In this document: positions 63,956-64,000 of the stretch, piece by piece
How the letters are laid out: every line of letters begins with the position of its first letter
How positions within the stretch are numbered: position 1 is the first letter of the stretch
DNA from: Fragum whitleyi
Lineage: Eukaryota > Mollusca > Bivalvia > Cardiida > Cardiidae
Direction: 5' to 3'
DNA length: 64,000 bases
NCBI GenBank assembly: GCA_948146395.1
Contig: OX411547.1
Span: 29,740,614-29,804,613 of the forward strand
The notes under the pieces: model-generated
Databases searched by the model: none
The model's input: the letters and a program-made list of their open reading frames with translations, nothing else
Told to the model about the DNA's origin: nothing
Translations under genes and position numbers: made by a program

Positions 63956-64000
63956 TTTTCTTATACCCCAGTACTAACCCTTGTCATGCTGATTAAATTT
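63956..64000 (+). other. Start of the 3' UTR, with a MITE end
   Basis: From about 63976 the text ctaacccttgtcatgctga is the left end of a family 2 piggyBac-like MITE, cut by the window end. No polyadenylation signal is visible in these 45 bp. Confidence 0.5.

Noticed and set aside
63940..63952. A further splice donor (aaaag/gttggt) before the stop codon
   Set aside because: The donor is weak and the frame ends properly at TAG a few bases later; a continuation outside the window cannot be fully excluded.

Overview
The window is animal nuclear DNA, AT-rich, intron-heavy and crowded with short interspersed repeats. It holds the 3' part of one large gene on the + strand: a chitin synthase fused to an N-terminal myosin motor. 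This myosin/chitin-synthase fusion is the molluscan type, known from bivalves such as Atrina (Ar-CS1) and Mytilus. Together with tandem-core repeat elements of the kind described in bivalves (pearl-like), it points to a bivalve mollusc. I cannot name the species.

I could assemble 31 coding exons by hand from about 3.7 kb to the stop codon near 63.95 kb. Every junction has AG/GT borders and matching phase, and together they make 6,663 nt in one open frame (2,220 residues plus stop). The 5' end of the gene (promoter, start codon, motor N-terminus with P-loop and switch I) is not here and must lie upstream. Exons 1-11 (3.7-20.5 kb) encode the lower myosin motor from the upper-50K region through switch II, relay, loop 2, the RCLKPN region, converter and a charged helical neck. 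Exons 12-14 encode a hydrophilic linker. Exons 15-17 encode about ten membrane segments. Exons 18-26 encode the family-2 glycosyltransferase core ([33 protein letters not shown]), five more membrane segments and a coiled coil. Exons 27-31 encode two last membrane segments and an acidic, then basic, cytoplasmic tail.

The rest is intron. Introns are filled with (a) Helentron/pearl-like elements: a 5' hairpin, a CTGTCCGTCC-type tract, about 145-180 bp tandem cores and a 3' hairpin ending CTAGTT or CTTGTTT. One carries a decayed EEP endonuclease domain. (b) Two families of piggyBac-like MITEs flanked by TTAA. (c) Several perfect or near-perfect foldback elements. (d) A 1.5 kb pogo/Tigger-like element. 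(e) tRNA-derived SINEs on the minus strand.

The most unusual structure is a series of decayed tandem copies of the gene's own exons. They occur at four separate places (exons 6, 14, 23 and 25), each lying next to its intact parent. Exon 23 has four such copies, at least two of which would act as poison exons if spliced. No other complete protein-coding gene, RNA gene or CRISPR array was found; one possible intronic alternative first exon (about 7.75-7.90 kb) is flagged with low confidence.
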